45,602 bases of DNA, from NCBI RefSeq assembly GCF_004827385.1, contig NZ_SRXN01000044.1, forward strand, positions 1 through 45,602, in the 5' to 3' direction. Positions 25,473 through 34,786 of this stretch are shown piece after piece. The notes below the pieces were generated by a model, which saw only the letters and a list, made by a program, of their open reading frames with translations, was not told the DNA's origin and did not search any database. Made by a program: the position numbers and the translations under genes. Positions within the stretch are counted from its first letter, which is position 1, and each line of letters opens with the position of its first letter. Source of the DNA: Ensifer sp. MPMI2T. Its GTDB lineage: Bacteria > Pseudomonadota > Alphaproteobacteria > Rhizobiales > Rhizobiaceae.

Positions 25473-25660
25473 TTCATAGTGATTTATGGGCGTTTTGTAC
25501 AGGGCTCAGCCCTTTGAGCTTCAGCCTGATGAGGTCGTTGGTTGCAATAGCGGATATAGTCCTCCCCCTCTTTCTGACTTGCGATGCTGTCGGAGCGATC
25601 GAGTGGCGAAGAAGCTTTCATTGCGGCGTTGTCGAGGCAGTTGCCGTTGCGTGAATGCTG
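25473..25660 (-). pseudogene. IS3-family transposase OrfB, C-terminal remnant
   Basis: On the minus strand GNCLDNAAM marks the end of the integrase core (the region after the catalytic Glu) of IS3-family OrfB proteins. After one lost base the frame changes, and EDYIRYCN followed in the next frame by LIRLKLKGLSPVQ is the standard IS3 C-terminus, ending at a TGA near 25473. The rest of the element is gone. Confidence 0.75.
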
Positions 25661-25965
25661 CGGCTTTCAAGCATGCCGTTGCAGGCTCGCGTGACCGCAC
25701 TCAAATCAATGATGCCCTGTTGTTGACAGGCTTTAGTTGCGTAATGCAGGTGCAGTTGTTCGGCCTATTCTGGTCCGACGCCAACATCCGCAGCGGCAAG
25801 AAGTGCAGGTACTACTATACGTAGCAGGGTGGACCACCGCATCAAGACCGCCTACGGCACCGAGGAGAGGACGGCTGTAGCGTCGGGAGGCCTTTGATCC
25901 CCATTAATACCCGATTGACTGAAAGAAAATGAACACCAGCATCAGTCCCGACAATGGGATCCAGT
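25661..25965. other. Unassigned stretch with a possible recombinase scrap
   Basis: No intact gene is seen. The plus-strand peptide SDANIRSGKKCRYYYT ending near 25824 recalls the zinc-ribbon region of large serine recombinases (GKRYRYYVS), but the match is too short to call. The rest is without recognisable content. Confidence 0.3.
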
Positions 25966-26235
25966 TCACTTTTCCGTTGCACTATGCGGACAGCCTGTCT
26001 GCCAGTGGTAGCCCTCCATGGCGTAGAGGCATGTCACGTTTCGAAGCTCGATAGGCTTCCCGATGAACTTAGCCTGAGCGTCATGAAGGTCATCAGAATT
26101 AAGGACCTTGAAATCGTTCGGGCTGAAATACGTAACGAATTCTTTGGTGTTCGCTGTTTCCGTCCCACTGGGGACGTCAGCAGCGAGCGCGGGCCGCGCC
26201 GAACAGAATATGATTGCAGCCCAGAAACAAGCCAC
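25966..26235 (-). CDS. Small exported protein, unknown function
   Basis: The minus-strand ORF begins at GTG 26235 and encodes 89 residues with a signal peptide (ACFWAAIIFCSARPALAADV, cleavage after ALA). The mature part KFIGKPIELRNVTCLYAMEGYH resembles the start of OB-fold-like periplasmic proteins of unknown function. An in-frame stop lies three codons upstream and a MTHRQTLFRQK start is in a neighbouring frame, so the true N-terminus may have been lost by a one-base shift. I cannot assign a role. Confidence 0.45.
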   Translation of the reverse strand: MACFWAAIIFCSARPALAADVPSGTETANTKEFVTYFSPNDFKVLNSDDLHDAQAKFIGKPIELRNVTCLYAMEGYHWQTGCPHSATEK

Positions 26236-26385
26236 TTCTGTCTAAACAAGGTTTGCCTGTGCGTCATCCGAGGCAGCTTTCGTTTTGAATGATGATTCGG
26301 TGCAGTCGGCTGCGAGCTTGTCGCCCGGGATGTCTCTGGAAGCACAGTCGCAACGTGTTCAGTTAGAGTCGGACTCGAAAAGAAC

Positions 26386-27132
26386 TCAATGGTAGCAATA
26401 CCTTGCAAGGCGTCGGGTGACGAGGCGAATGTGGGCGATCATGATCCACGCCTCGGCTGAAGCGACTGATTTCTCAAAATCCTTCGCCTGTCTACGGCAT
26501 CTGCCAAGCCACGCGAAAGTCCGTTCCACGACCCATCGGCGCGGCAGAACTGCGAAGCCCTTTGCCTTGTCGGTGCGCTTGATGATCTCCAGAGTCCAGC
26601 GCCCGATTTCTTCAGCCGCCTCTTCAGCTTGTCGCCAGCGCAAGCGCCACATCATTGTCGACACGCTGGGGCTGATGGTCGGTCTCATGGTCCACAGCGC
26701 CGACATTCAAGACCGGGACGGTGCTCCAGACCTCTTGAAATCCATCCGCCATAGATGGCCGTGGTTGCTGCATGTTTTTGCCGATGGCGCCTGCTGTTGG
26801 GCTGGCCTCCTTACCCTCCAGTTCGCGCGCTTCCATCACGAGATGATGATTGATCCGCGTCCACAACCCCATCGCCCTCCATTCGTAAAAATAACGCTGA
26901 ACGGTTGAACAGGTTGGGAAATCAGCATCCGCCACTGGCAACCCTTCGAGGCGAGGTAAAGCAGAGCGTTCAATATCTCTCGGAAATCTGTGGTCCGACC
27001 CAGCCGCCGGGGCGCTGGCAGAAAAGGCTGGACCAGCCTCCATTCTCGATCCGTCATATCGCTTGCATAACGAGGCGTGCGCCGGGCATATTGCCGACGG
27101 GTGATTTCGGTCCAGGACGTCGTGAGCTCCAT
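26386..27132 (-). pseudogene. IS427-type (IS5 family) transposase with an inverted core
   Basis: The minus strand carries the N-terminal part (MTDREWRLVQPFLP, RYFYEWRAMGLWTRINHHL, REASPTAG-like) down to about 26795 and the C-terminal part (EIGRWTLEIIKRTDKAKGF, LPRRWVVERTFAWLGRCRR) from about 26640 to 26386. The middle, RKRHIIVDTLGLMVGLMVHS through RHRWPWLLHVFADGA, is encoded on the plus strand between about 26637 and 26792. So a segment of about 155 bases with the DDE catalytic region has flipped and about 25 codons before it are missing. A frameshift also lies near 26930. The transposase cannot be active. Confidence 0.82.
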
Positions 27133-27197
27133 CGAATCTTTGCAAATCCGAAGGAATCACAACCCATTGAAATCACTCACTTCTTTGAGGCAGCCTC

Positions 27198-29057
27198 TTA
27201 GCCCGACGCCTGCACTTCGGCCTGTTCCAGCGGTTCTTCGCTCTCGTTTTTGGAGTTGGCCCCGTACACATGCGGCTCCTCTTCCGCCAGTGTCTGGGGT
27301 TCGACCTCCTTGGTCTCGCGCTGCAGATGACCGACATCGCCATTTTGGGCAAACTCGGCAACCGCGGTGAAGGTCTCGGTTTCTCCGATGAGCGGAATCG
27401 GGTCTGGTTCTGGCAATGCGCCCGTTTGGCTTTCGAAAATGGGCTTGAGATGACGGTCAGAATAATACTTCACCTTTTCCATCTGGAGCGGGGGATGGCC
27501 CTTGATCAGCACCACTTGCTTATTGTCATCCATTAAACGTACCTGCTGTGGCCGCAACAGCGGTGCGCCTTGATCGGACATATGAATATTAACATTAAAC
27601 CTTTCCTTCTGGCTGTAAGATTTTGACTCTTGGCAGAAGGTATAGTCACCTATGGCTTTGGAGATGTATTCGGGTGTCTCGGCGTCCGCGGTCGCCATGA
27701 ACACCTGCACGCCGGTATTGGAGAGGAAATTCTCCTTGCCCGCCTGTTCGTAGGCGCCGGTCAGGGCCGACAGGCTTTGGATGATGAACATGAAGCGGCC
27801 TTGGTAGCCTGCGATCGTGGTGACTGCGGTTTCAATCGCTTCCAGCTTACCAAGATGCTTGAATTCGTCGAGGAGGAACAGGATTTCAAAGGTCTCGTCC
27901 TTCTTCGGCAGAGTGCGCTGCAAGATAGATACGGTTTGCTGGAAAAACAAACGCACGAGCGGAGCGACTACCTCCAAGTCGTTAGGGCTGACGCACAGAT
28001 ATATCGTCGTGGGATCGCGGCGTAGGTTGTAAATGGAAAAATCCGACCTCGATGTGGCATTCTTGATCAGTGGGTCAGCCCAGAGATTGAGCCCACCATC
28101 GCCCAAGACAGAGGTGTATGAGGTGAGGATTTTGGTATCGTTTCCGGCCATGTTGTCGAATATCTGCGTCACCTCTGGAATTGTGCTCTCTTCGGCGAGC
28201 TTCGCGAACAGCTTGTACTTCTCGCCGGGCTGCGTGAACAAATCATAGACAGCGCCAATGGTGGGTGTGCCACGCTCGATGCAGGCCAGTATGCCGGCAG
28301 TGAACAAATCGCGCGCGCCATCCACGAATGCCTCGGCGCCCTTGCCCTTGGGTACAATCAGGTTGGCGGCCAATCGCCGGGTTTCTGAGAAGCGGCGTTC
28401 CGGTGGCGTGGCGACAATGTCGAGCACCGGATTGTAGCAATGGGTGCGTCCTTCCCTCTCGAGTGGCGCGAATTTGAAGACACGGTCGCCCCGCTTCAAT
28501 CTCGCCCTCGATGTCAGCTCGAAAAGCTCTCCCTTCACGTCGAGCGCTATCACTGAGCCATCGAAGGTTAGAAGTGTTGGGATGACAACGCCAACCCCTT
28601 TGCCGGCGCGGGTGGGCGCGACGATCAGACTGTGTGGTTGGTCGCCATTCGTGAGATACTGTCCGAAACCGCGTGGGCCGGAGGTTTTGCCGAATATCGG
28701 ACCGGTGATGCGCCAGTAGGACCTGATGTAACCTTTTCGGCGCATTTCGGAAAATCGCGCCCATCGTGCGGTTCCAAAGTGTTGGGGGCGAAGCGAGAGA
28801 ACGGTGACGGTGGCCATGATTGTTACCGCCGTCATGCCGACGATGGCCAAGCCAGTGTAAAACCTCGCACTGGCATAGCCAAGATAGAAGGGGGTTTCGT
28901 ACCAGAAAGCCAGGACGTCGAACTCGCGGAGCACCCGCACGTTGAAACCGGCCTGTAGACTAACATACAGACTCGCGAAGACCAGCCCGAGCGGTAAGGA
29001 CAGCGCAAGTCCGAAGAACAGCATGTTGATCTTGGAGCCGGTATTAACAATGGTCAT
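27198..29057 (-). CDS. virD4: VirD4, T4SS coupling protein
   Basis: VirD4 is the inner-membrane receptor that recognises DNA-protein and effector substrates and feeds them to the VirB channel. The 619-residue protein has two N-terminal membrane helices (about 14-35 and 68-88), Walker A PTRAGKGV near residue 148, the conserved GSVIALDVKGELFELTS block, and Walker B LFLLDEFKHLG near 390. The match to Agrobacterium VirD4 is strong throughout. The C-terminal 60 residues are acidic and variable. Its start overlaps the end of virD2 by 14 bases. Confidence 0.96.
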   Translation of the reverse strand: MTIVNTGSKINMLFFGLALSLPLGLVFASLYVSLQAGFNVRVLREFDVLAFWYETPFYLGYASARFYTGLAIVGMTAVTIMATVTVLSLRPQHFGTARWARFSEMRRKGYIRSYWRITGPIFGKTSGPRGFGQYLTNGDQPHSLIVAPTRAGKGVGVVIPTLLTFDGSVIALDVKGELFELTSRARLKRGDRVFKFAPLEREGRTHCYNPVLDIVATPPERRFSETRRLAANLIVPKGKGAEAFVDGARDLFTAGILACIERGTPTIGAVYDLFTQPGEKYKLFAKLAEESTIPEVTQIFDNMAGNDTKILTSYTSVLGDGGLNLWADPLIKNATSRSDFSIYNLRRDPTTIYLCVSPNDLEVVAPLVRLFFQQTVSILQRTLPKKDETFEILFLLDEFKHLGKLEAIETAVTTIAGYQGRFMFIIQSLSALTGAYEQAGKENFLSNTGVQVFMATADAETPEYISKAIGDYTFCQESKSYSQKERFNVNIHMSDQGAPLLRPQQVRLMDDNKQVVLIKGHPPLQMEKVKYYSDRHLKPIFESQTGALPEPDPIPLIGETETFTAVAEFAQNGDVGHLQRETKEVEPQTLAEEEPHVYGANSKNESEEPLEQAEVQASG

Positions 29058-30186
29058 GCGCTTTCCAGTTGTATGTCAGCGTCCGCGGCTCTGTCCACTG
29101 ACGCGTGCACGGCCGCTGCGAAGGGGTTGGGATCAAGGTCTTCAGGTTGAGGCTCGCGACGGCATTTCTGGTTACGCGTTCTGCGGCTTCGCGCCACTCA
29201 CGGGCAGCCCGCTCGGCACGGGTTTCGATCATCGAGGGGGCATCGCGGCGGCGCCACGGCCCAACATGGTCCTCATGCTGTCGGTTTTCCTCCGCACTTT
29301 GTCCCTGCTCAATTGCTAGACCACCCAGGTCACCTTGCCCACCCTGATCAAAAACATGGTCCGCGCGAAAATCGTTTTCGTTATCATCGCGGCGGAGGGG
29401 ACCGGCGTTGCTTCCGGATGCTTGGCCTGCGCCCTCGCTGCGGAATACTAGACCGCCCCCGAGCCTTGGTCCCGGATTGTTGTCATTAAGACTTGGTGGC
29501 TGGGATGTTCCCCTGGGCGTGGCCGGGACATTGGGTTCTGGTTGTGGGCGAGTGGCAATGGCTTCCCCAGTTCTCTGCCTGCGTCGGAATTCCGCATAGG
29601 TGATCGGGCGCTCCATCATACCCCGCTCAGAGCGCGAATTCGCATTCAACTCGATTCCATTATCATAGGCAGCAGCATCAACAAGCGCGGCGCGCATGTT
29701 GATGTAGTTCAGATGCGGGTGGCGTCGTGAGATCTTTAGCCAATGCCCTTCCAGTGCCCGGCGATTGACGACCACATGCAGATGTGGATGCTCCCGGTAG
29801 ACGTGAAAGGCGGTGATGTAGTCGAATGTACCGCCGTTCCGCCCCGAACCGAACATGTTTGCCGCCCGCGCGCGGCCCGCAGCGTGCGCTCTATTGCGAT
29901 CGGTGGCACGCGGAAAACTCACGACAATATGCGCGGTTAGTTCCTGGTTGCTTTCTGCGTCCGGCTGGACGGGCTGATAATTACCGGTGTGCTCGGCCCA
30001 ACTGCGCGCCAGCTCATCAAGGTGATCGTATAGCAGTACGATGCCTTGATGACGCTCGGAGCGTTGGAGATCAACCGCGCCCCTGCGAGACAGATATTCC
30101 AGCTGCCTCCGCATCTGTCGCGTAGTACGCGCGCCACCGCGAGGCACAATTCTGATCACGGCTTGCGGGTGGGGCATTCGGGCCAT
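29044..30186 (-). CDS. virD2: VirD2-type relaxase
   Basis: VirD2 nicks at T-DNA border or oriT sequences and stays covalently attached to the 5' end. The 380-residue protein begins RIVPRGGARTTRQMRRQLEY, in which Tyr31 is at the place of the nicking tyrosine, and contains HPHLHVVVNRR with metal-binding His133, His135 and His137. After about residue 215 it is low-complexity, rich in Gly, Asn and Arg, and I do not see the bipartite nuclear localisation signal of Agrobacterium VirD2. That suggests a conjugative rather than nuclear role, or a diverged tail. ATG lies 16 bases after the reconstructed virD1 stop. Confidence 0.93.
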   Translation of the reverse strand: MARMPHPQAVIRIVPRGGARTTRQMRRQLEYLSRRGAVDLQRSERHQGIVLLYDHLDELARSWAEHTGNYQPVQPDAESNQELTAHIVVSFPRATDRNRAHAAGRARAANMFGSGRNGGTFDYITAFHVYREHPHLHVVVNRRALEGHWLKISRRHPHLNYINMRAALVDAAAYDNGIELNANSRSERGMMERPITYAEFRRRQRTGEAIATRPQPEPNVPATPRGTSQPPSLNDNNPGPRLGGGLVFRSEGAGQASGSNAGPLRRDDNENDFRADHVFDQGGQGDLGGLAIEQGQSAEENRQHEDHVGPWRRRDAPSMIETRAERAAREWREAAERVTRNAVASLNLKTLIPTPSQRPCTRQWTEPRTLTYNWKAHDHC

Positions 30187-30201
30187 CTCGCGTTGTCGTT
30201 T

Positions 30202-30668
30202 TCAGTAGATCCTGTCACCGCTCGGCTTTAATAGCCTTCGACCGTCCTGCCGCCGCCGCGATACATTCAGCATTGTGCGAAGCAGGGCATCAAGCGCGGC
30301 GAATTCCTGACCAAATTGCTGCCTGTGCCTCTCAAAACGTGCCATATCCACGGTGTCATTGCGGCCCGCGAACCCCCAATATCTCTGAGCGCTTCGGCAA
30401 TATGACCGATGCTGTTGGTGATTCTCTGGAGGTTTTGTCGAGTCTCGGCGACAATTTCCAGGAAGCCCGCTAGCCGGCGTGCCGCAATGCGCAATGCCAA
30501 ATTGTTCGTCAGGCCGGCCGCCTGTGACTGCTCCGAGAAAGGTTCAAATTCAGCCAATCGTAAGCGCACGCTGACTATCTTGTAGCCGCTCGGATCGGCA
30601 AACGCAGCCCGCCGCCGTCCGCGCTTCAAAACGTCGTCGAACAAGCCGGGCAAATTCCGCGCTGTCAT
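30202..30668 (-). pseudogene. virD1: virD1, interrupted by a single frameshift in a C5/G5 run
   Basis: VirD1 assists VirD2 in relaxing supercoiled DNA at the nick site. From ATG 30668 the frame gives GYKIVSVRLRLAEFEPFSEQ and RIAARRLAGFLEIVAETRQN, then after IGHIAEALRDIGG it leaves the family. In the adjacent frame the sequence continues FAGRNDTVDMARFERHRQQF and ALDALLRTMLNVSRRRQDG, the proper VirD1 C-terminus, to a TGA at 30202, 16 bases before virD2. One extra base at the run at 30373-30377 would repair it. It is either a real mutation, a sequencing error, or slippage-controlled expression. Confidence 0.85.
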
Positions 30669-30880
30669 GTATCAGGACCCTTTGACGCTCAACTTTATAT
30701 TACAAAAGTTACGATGAGGAGGAACCTCTACGCAGAAAATATATAGTAGCGTCAGGAGACAGCTAATACATAATAATGGTTTCGGATGTAGCCAGTAATC
30801 CACGTGCATACCCAATCTTGGACATGTAACTACCATTAAGCGTCTGGCCGACATTATCCTCAGGAGGACGGTTCTTCCTG
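30669..30880 (-). promoter_or_regulatory. AT-rich upstream region of the virD genes
   Basis: The 210 bases before virD1 are AT-rich and hold no ORF. TGTAATATAAAG (minus strand, about 30705-30694) is the nearest thing to a vir box but keeps only about 8 of 12 positions. The promoter of virD1-virD2-virD4 must lie here if it is separate, since the next genes upstream are IS debris. Confidence 0.35.
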
Positions 30881-31183
30881 ATGGGATTGAACTGCCGCAG
30901 CCGAATGCGAGCACCTTGGCTGCCCTTGATCAGCCTCCTGGCAGACGCTGTCTTCCTCCGGCTCGCACGATCGCTCGGTGTGCGGGGAGAGCCCGGGCAA
31001 CCCGGCCCCCGCCTTCACGATCTGCGGCACACATCGCCGGGCGCTCCCTTGAGCAATGCCAGCACGATTTCATGCTGTCGGCCGCCATATCGTCGCCCTC
31101 AGCACCTACCTCGGCGATGCCCACGTCACTGACACCTACTGGTATTTGCAGGCAACGCCGATCCTGATGAGGCAGATCGCCGC
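30881..31183 (+). pseudogene. Tyrosine recombinase, C-terminal remnant
   Basis: The plus strand reads PRLHDLRHT (catalytic His-x-x-Arg) and, after frameshifts, VALSTYLGDAHVTDTYWYLQ with the second His-equivalent region and the nucleophilic Tyr, typical of XerC/D-like integrases found in rhizobial transposons. The N-terminal two thirds are missing and the two pieces are in different frames. It joins directly to IS66-like transposase sequence near 31184. Confidence 0.72.
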
Positions 31184-31932
31184 CGCGTCGATCCGGCGCT
31201 GGTCGCCAAAATCCGCAGCCATGAACCCAGACGCTTTTGCAACCAGGTGCCATTTCTCGAACATCTGGCGAGCAAAGGCATCGACATTCTCGACCGGCAG
31301 GCGATCCGTGTACTGGCGGAAGCCGGCATCTGGGGATCGATCCGCCATCATGGTCTCATCGGTGAGACCGTCATCGTCTCCGACGTCGCCGGTCAGTTTC
31401 GGGTCGGCAACCATGCGCTCTGTTGGGTTCATGCAGAGCGGCTGCTGCAAAAGCTAATGCCGACAACGCCGCGGCAGGTGCGTCTGGTCGAGACGGTGTG
31501 CGATGTCGTGTGGCAGTTCTACCGGGCGCTGAAGAACGTCACACGAAAGCCACCGCCTGGGCTCACTGCCGCATTCCACAAACGCTTCGACCGCATCTTC
31601 TCGCTCAGCACCGGCTACGCGGATCTTGATAAACTGCTCGCGCGCCTGTTTCGCCGCAAGGACGAATTGCTCAAAGTGCTGGAACGACCGGGAGCGCCGC
31701 TCCACACCAATGCGTCGGAGAACGATCTGCGCAGCTTCGTGACCAAGCGCAAGGTCTCCGGTGGCACGATGAGCCGAGAGGGCCGCGTGGCGCGCGACAC
31801 CATGCTGGGGCTGATGAAAACCTGCCGCAAGCTCGATCTGTCGTCCTGGCACTACCTCGGCGATCGGCTCCGGATCAAGGGCGAGCCCATCCCGCCGCTG
31901 GCCGTGCGGCGGGTAAATCGCCACGTGGCCCC
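31184..31932 (+). pseudogene. IS66-like transposase, C-terminal half (copy A)
   Basis: One open frame encodes VDPALVAKIRSHEPRRFCN, then VPFLEHLASKGID, GQFRVGNHALCWVHAERLL, NASENDLRSFVTKRKVSGG and MLGLMKTCRKLDLSSWHYL, the last about 240 residues of an IS66-like TnpC-type transposase. The N-terminus has been replaced by the integrase remnant. It is followed without gap by the N-terminus of a second copy, so the two are head-to-tail. Confidence 0.8.
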
Positions 31933-33069
31933 AAGCGTGACACGTACCGGATCACGCGCACCGTGACACTGCGGGCCGACGCGCCTGAAGGCTCTCGGTT
32001 CAAAGGCTACAAGAGCTTCTTCGTGCGCGATCTGGTGCTTGCGGCCGAACTTGTGAACTATCGACACGAACGTTGGCTGACACCAGAGGGCAAGGTGATC
32101 ATCGCGCCGTTGCCAGAAGGGGTCTCCAGCGGCTTTGGTCGGAACCTGCGCCGCGCCTGTCTGGCGCTGCATGCCGAGGGGCAGGTCACGACGCCGCGCC
32201 TGACCGCGATCCTCAACAGCATCGGCGTCGAGATCTCGAAGCGGCAGGTCGTCCGGCTGCTCACCACCGACCTTGAGCAGTTCGTCGAGGAAGACAGTGC
32301 GGTTCTGCATGCCGGGCTGGTCTCGGCGCCGTTCATCACCGTCGACGATACCGGTGCGCGGCAAAATCGGCGGAATGCCTTCACCACCCAGATTGGCGGG
32401 GAGCGCTTTTCCACCTTTCGCACCAGCCTGTCGAAGTCGCGGCTTAATATCCTGTCCATCCTGCGGGCCGGTCATCAGAACTATGTTCTCAATGACGAGG
32501 CGATGAACTGGCTGAAGGCGCAGGGCGTCGAGCCTGCGATCATGACAAAGCTCAACACCAATCCCTCTGCAATATTCGCCGACCAGGTTGCGTTCCTCGA
32601 GCATTTGGCCAGGAAGGGCATTGATATCCTCGACCGACAGCTTCTGCGCCCTCTCGGCAAAGCGGCGATCTGTGGGGCGCCATCCGCCATCATGGTCTGC
32701 TCGGCAGGACGGTGATCGTTTCGGGCGATGCGGGCCAGTTTCGCGTCGCCAACCACGCCTTGTGTTGGGTCCATGCCGAACGCCTGTTGCAGAAACTGAT
32801 GTCGGCGACACCGAAACAGGAACGGCTGGTCACGACGACCCGCCAACCCGTCGGAGAGCGATATTCGTTCCTTCGTCACCAGGCGAAAGATTTCCGGCGG
32901 CACCATAAGTGTCGGCGGTCGCATTGCCCGCGACATCATGCTCGGGCTGATGAAGACCTGTCAAAAGCTCGGCATCTCTTTCTATCGTTTCCTGGGGGAT
33001 CGTCTCGGGTTGGGAAGCTCAGGACGGCCAATACCGCCTTTGTCGCAACTCGTCATGATTCCGAGCTAA
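31933..33069 (+). pseudogene. IS66-like transposase (copy B), frameshifted and internally deleted
   Basis: Copy B begins KRDTYRITRTVTLRADAPEG and keeps the N-terminal domain and catalytic region (VSAPFITVDDTGARQNRRNA) to about 32660. A frameshift there displaces GLLGRTVIVSGDAGQFRVAN, and after ERLVTTTRQ about 80 residues are deleted before SESDIRSFVTRRKISGGT in the next frame. The end is IPPLSQLVMIPS with TAA at 33067-33069. Copies A and B differ at many positions, so they are separate related elements and not a recent duplication. Confidence 0.82.
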
Positions 33070-33070
33070 A

Positions 33071-33391
33071 TCAGACCTTTCTCGAAAACGGCACCAGCTT
33101 GCCGCTCTGGCCCTCATCAGTTCGCTTTTCTTTTCGTAGCAGTTGCGGTGAGACATTCCATTGCCGGGCGTTGTCGCCGTGCACCGTCACCGTTTTGCGG
33201 TTTCGACGGATGACGATTCCTGCCTGTGTCTGGCCGCTATTGTCTTCGAACATCACGCGCTCGCCGATCGCCAGTTTAAGCAAGGCATGCGTCGTCTTCT
33301 GCTGATGCAGAAAGTGGAGCCGATCGACGATCGCATCGTGCAATTCGATCAGCTCTGCTTCACTCAAGGCGTCAAGGTCGATCCCGTTCAT
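33071..33391 (-). CDS. Small hypothetical protein
   Basis: Starting at ATG 33391, preceded by GGAGG, this encodes 106 residues: MNGIDLDALSEAELIELHD, a helical region LHFLHQQKTTHALLKL, and a C-terminal part with GERVMFEDNSGQTQAGIVIR and RKTVTVHGDNARQWNVSP that looks like a small beta-barrel (SH3/KOW-like). The frame is open farther upstream to 33526 but that part has no ribosome site and looks unlike protein. It may be a nucleic-acid-binding protein; the function is unknown. Confidence 0.65.
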   Translation of the reverse strand: MNGIDLDALSEAELIELHDAIVDRLHFLHQQKTTHALLKLAIGERVMFEDNSGQTQAGIVIRRNRKTVTVHGDNARQWNVSPQLLRKEKRTDEGQSGKLVPFSRKV

Positions 33392-33791
33392 GCTGGGCCT
33401 CCGTTCATGACGATGGTCGCCCCGAACATGCGCCAACGCAATCGCGCTGCACGAACAACCCACAAGATCCTCCGGCAAAGAGAAATCCGGTCCCGCCACC
33501 CAATTTGCCCCACGTACTGTCCCCAACGCTCCATCAGCTCGAGTTCACGATCCATTAACCATTTGAATTAACGCCAGAAATCACGTAAACGGAAGTTAAC
33601 TTGCGTTCTTTTTCCGTCATTCGGACGCCAATTTCCTCGACAATCACTATTGATAGCATATAAGTATCGATAGTGATAGGGTCCAGCGCTTGACCAACTC
33701 GCCATTCTGCCGCTATCATCGCGCAGGATCGCGAGAGGCATGGGAATTCCATCGCCGCGCGGCGAGAGATGCCAACCCACGGAGGACGAAC
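33392..33791. other. Intergenic region with inverted repeat upstream of vapBC
   Basis: Nothing coding is convincing here. ATCACTAT (33643-33650) and ATAGTGAT (33670-33677) form a perfect 8-bp inverted repeat in an AT-rich stretch that also contains TATCGATAG. It lies about 115 bases before the antitoxin start and is a plausible operator for autoregulation of the toxin-antitoxin pair, which is how this class is usually controlled. Confidence 0.45.
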
Positions 33792-34031
33792 ATGACCGTG
33801 ACCGTCAAGGTCGCCGAGGCCAAGGCGCATCTATCCGAACTGCTCGCCCGCGTCGAAGCCGGCGAGGAGGTCATTATCGCCCGCGGCAACGATCCGATCG
33901 CCGTGCTTTCGCGCATTCGCAAGGAGAGCAGCATTGAGACCGCGATCGCCGAGATCCGGGCGATGCGGGCGCTGGCGAAACCCGTGACCCAGGACGAGAT
34001 CCGCGCCTGGCGCGACGAAGGCCGCGCCTGA
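33792..34031 (+). CDS. vapB: Phd/VapB-type antitoxin
   Basis: A 79-residue protein with the Phd/YefM fold: MTVTVKVAEAKAHLSELLAR followed by VEAGEEVIIARGNDPIAVL, the DNA-binding dimer, and a C-terminal toxin-neutralising tail around MRALAKPVTQDEIRAWRDEG. GGAGG at 33781-33785 precedes ATG 33792. It ends 2 bases before the toxin gene, so the pair is co-transcribed. Such antitoxins bind both the toxin and their own promoter. Confidence 0.92.
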   Translation: MTVTVKVAEAKAHLSELLARVEAGEEVIIARGNDPIAVLSRIRKESSIETAIAEIRAMRALAKPVTQDEIRAWRDEGRA

Positions 34032-34033
34032 CC

Positions 34034-34453
34034 ATGACCTTCGTCCTCGACGCCTCGATCGCTGCCAGCTGGTTCCTGCCCGACGAGCAAAGTGAAGCCG
34101 CCGAGCCACTGATCGCCGCGCTCGGAGTGTCCCCGGCCCTGGTGCCCTCACTGTTCTGGTTCGAGGTCCGCAACCTGTTCATCATGGCGGAGCGACGCGG
34201 TCGGCTGAACCTCGGAACAGCGCTCGCCATGACCTTGAGCCTGCGCGGTTTGCCTTTGCAGGACGGCGGCATCGGCAATGACGTGTCCGTCGTTGATCTT
34301 GCCCTCAAGCATGGCCTGTCGGGCTACGACGCAACCTACGTTGCGCTGGCAAAATCAAGTGCGATGCCGCTGGCGACCGCCGACCGAAAGATGGCGGCCG
34401 CCGCACGGAGCGAAGGCGTCAGCATCGTGGGGCCACTTGCGCATGAGCCCTGA
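34034..34453 (+). CDS. vapC: VapC-type PIN-domain toxin
   Basis: PIN-domain toxins are Mg-dependent ribonucleases that block translation by cutting tRNA or rRNA. The 139-residue protein keeps the four acidic residues: Asp6 (FVLDAS), Glu44 (FWFEVRN), Asp99 (GYDATYVALA) and Asp117 (ATADRKM). Length and the gap of 2 bases after the antitoxin fit a vapBC operon. On a plasmid this pair would favour maintenance. Confidence 0.92.
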   Translation: MTFVLDASIAASWFLPDEQSEAAEPLIAALGVSPALVPSLFWFEVRNLFIMAERRGRLNLGTALAMTLSLRGLPLQDGGIGNDVSVVDLALKHGLSGYDATYVALAKSSAMPLATADRKMAAAARSEGVSIVGPLAHEP

Positions 34454-34786
34454 TCCGAACACGCCCGTGTCCGCCCGCCGGCATATCGAAAACGCCGGGC
34501 GTGCCTTCCGCCTTCGCGATCGTGATCGCGCGTCGGGCCTACAAAGGGTGTGGGATATCTCGCGTCCGAGGGCAGCCGTACAGTGCCGGCCGGAACCGGT
34601 TCCGCCCATGATGAGCTTTGTGATGAGCACGGCCTGCCGCCATGATCGCCGGCGCCACCCACGCGAAGAGCCGATGATGGAAGGGATTCATGCGGGTCGG
34701 CGACTGCTCCGGCGCGCAAAGCGCCCGATGCGGGACGGCGTGTACCGGCAAAGCACGACGCGCCGGCTTCTTGAAAGGACCGATCT
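34454..34786. other. Gene-free stretch
   Basis: I see no coding sequence. GCGATC-GT-GATCGC at about 34516-34529 forms a small palindrome, and CTTGAAAGGACC at the end supplies the ribosome site for the next gene. The GC content is as high as in genes, so a lost gene cannot be excluded. Confidence 0.3.

Noticed and set aside
25954..26292. Plus-strand ORF of 112 codons
   Set aside because: It is the complement of the small exported protein gene, which has a proper signal peptide.
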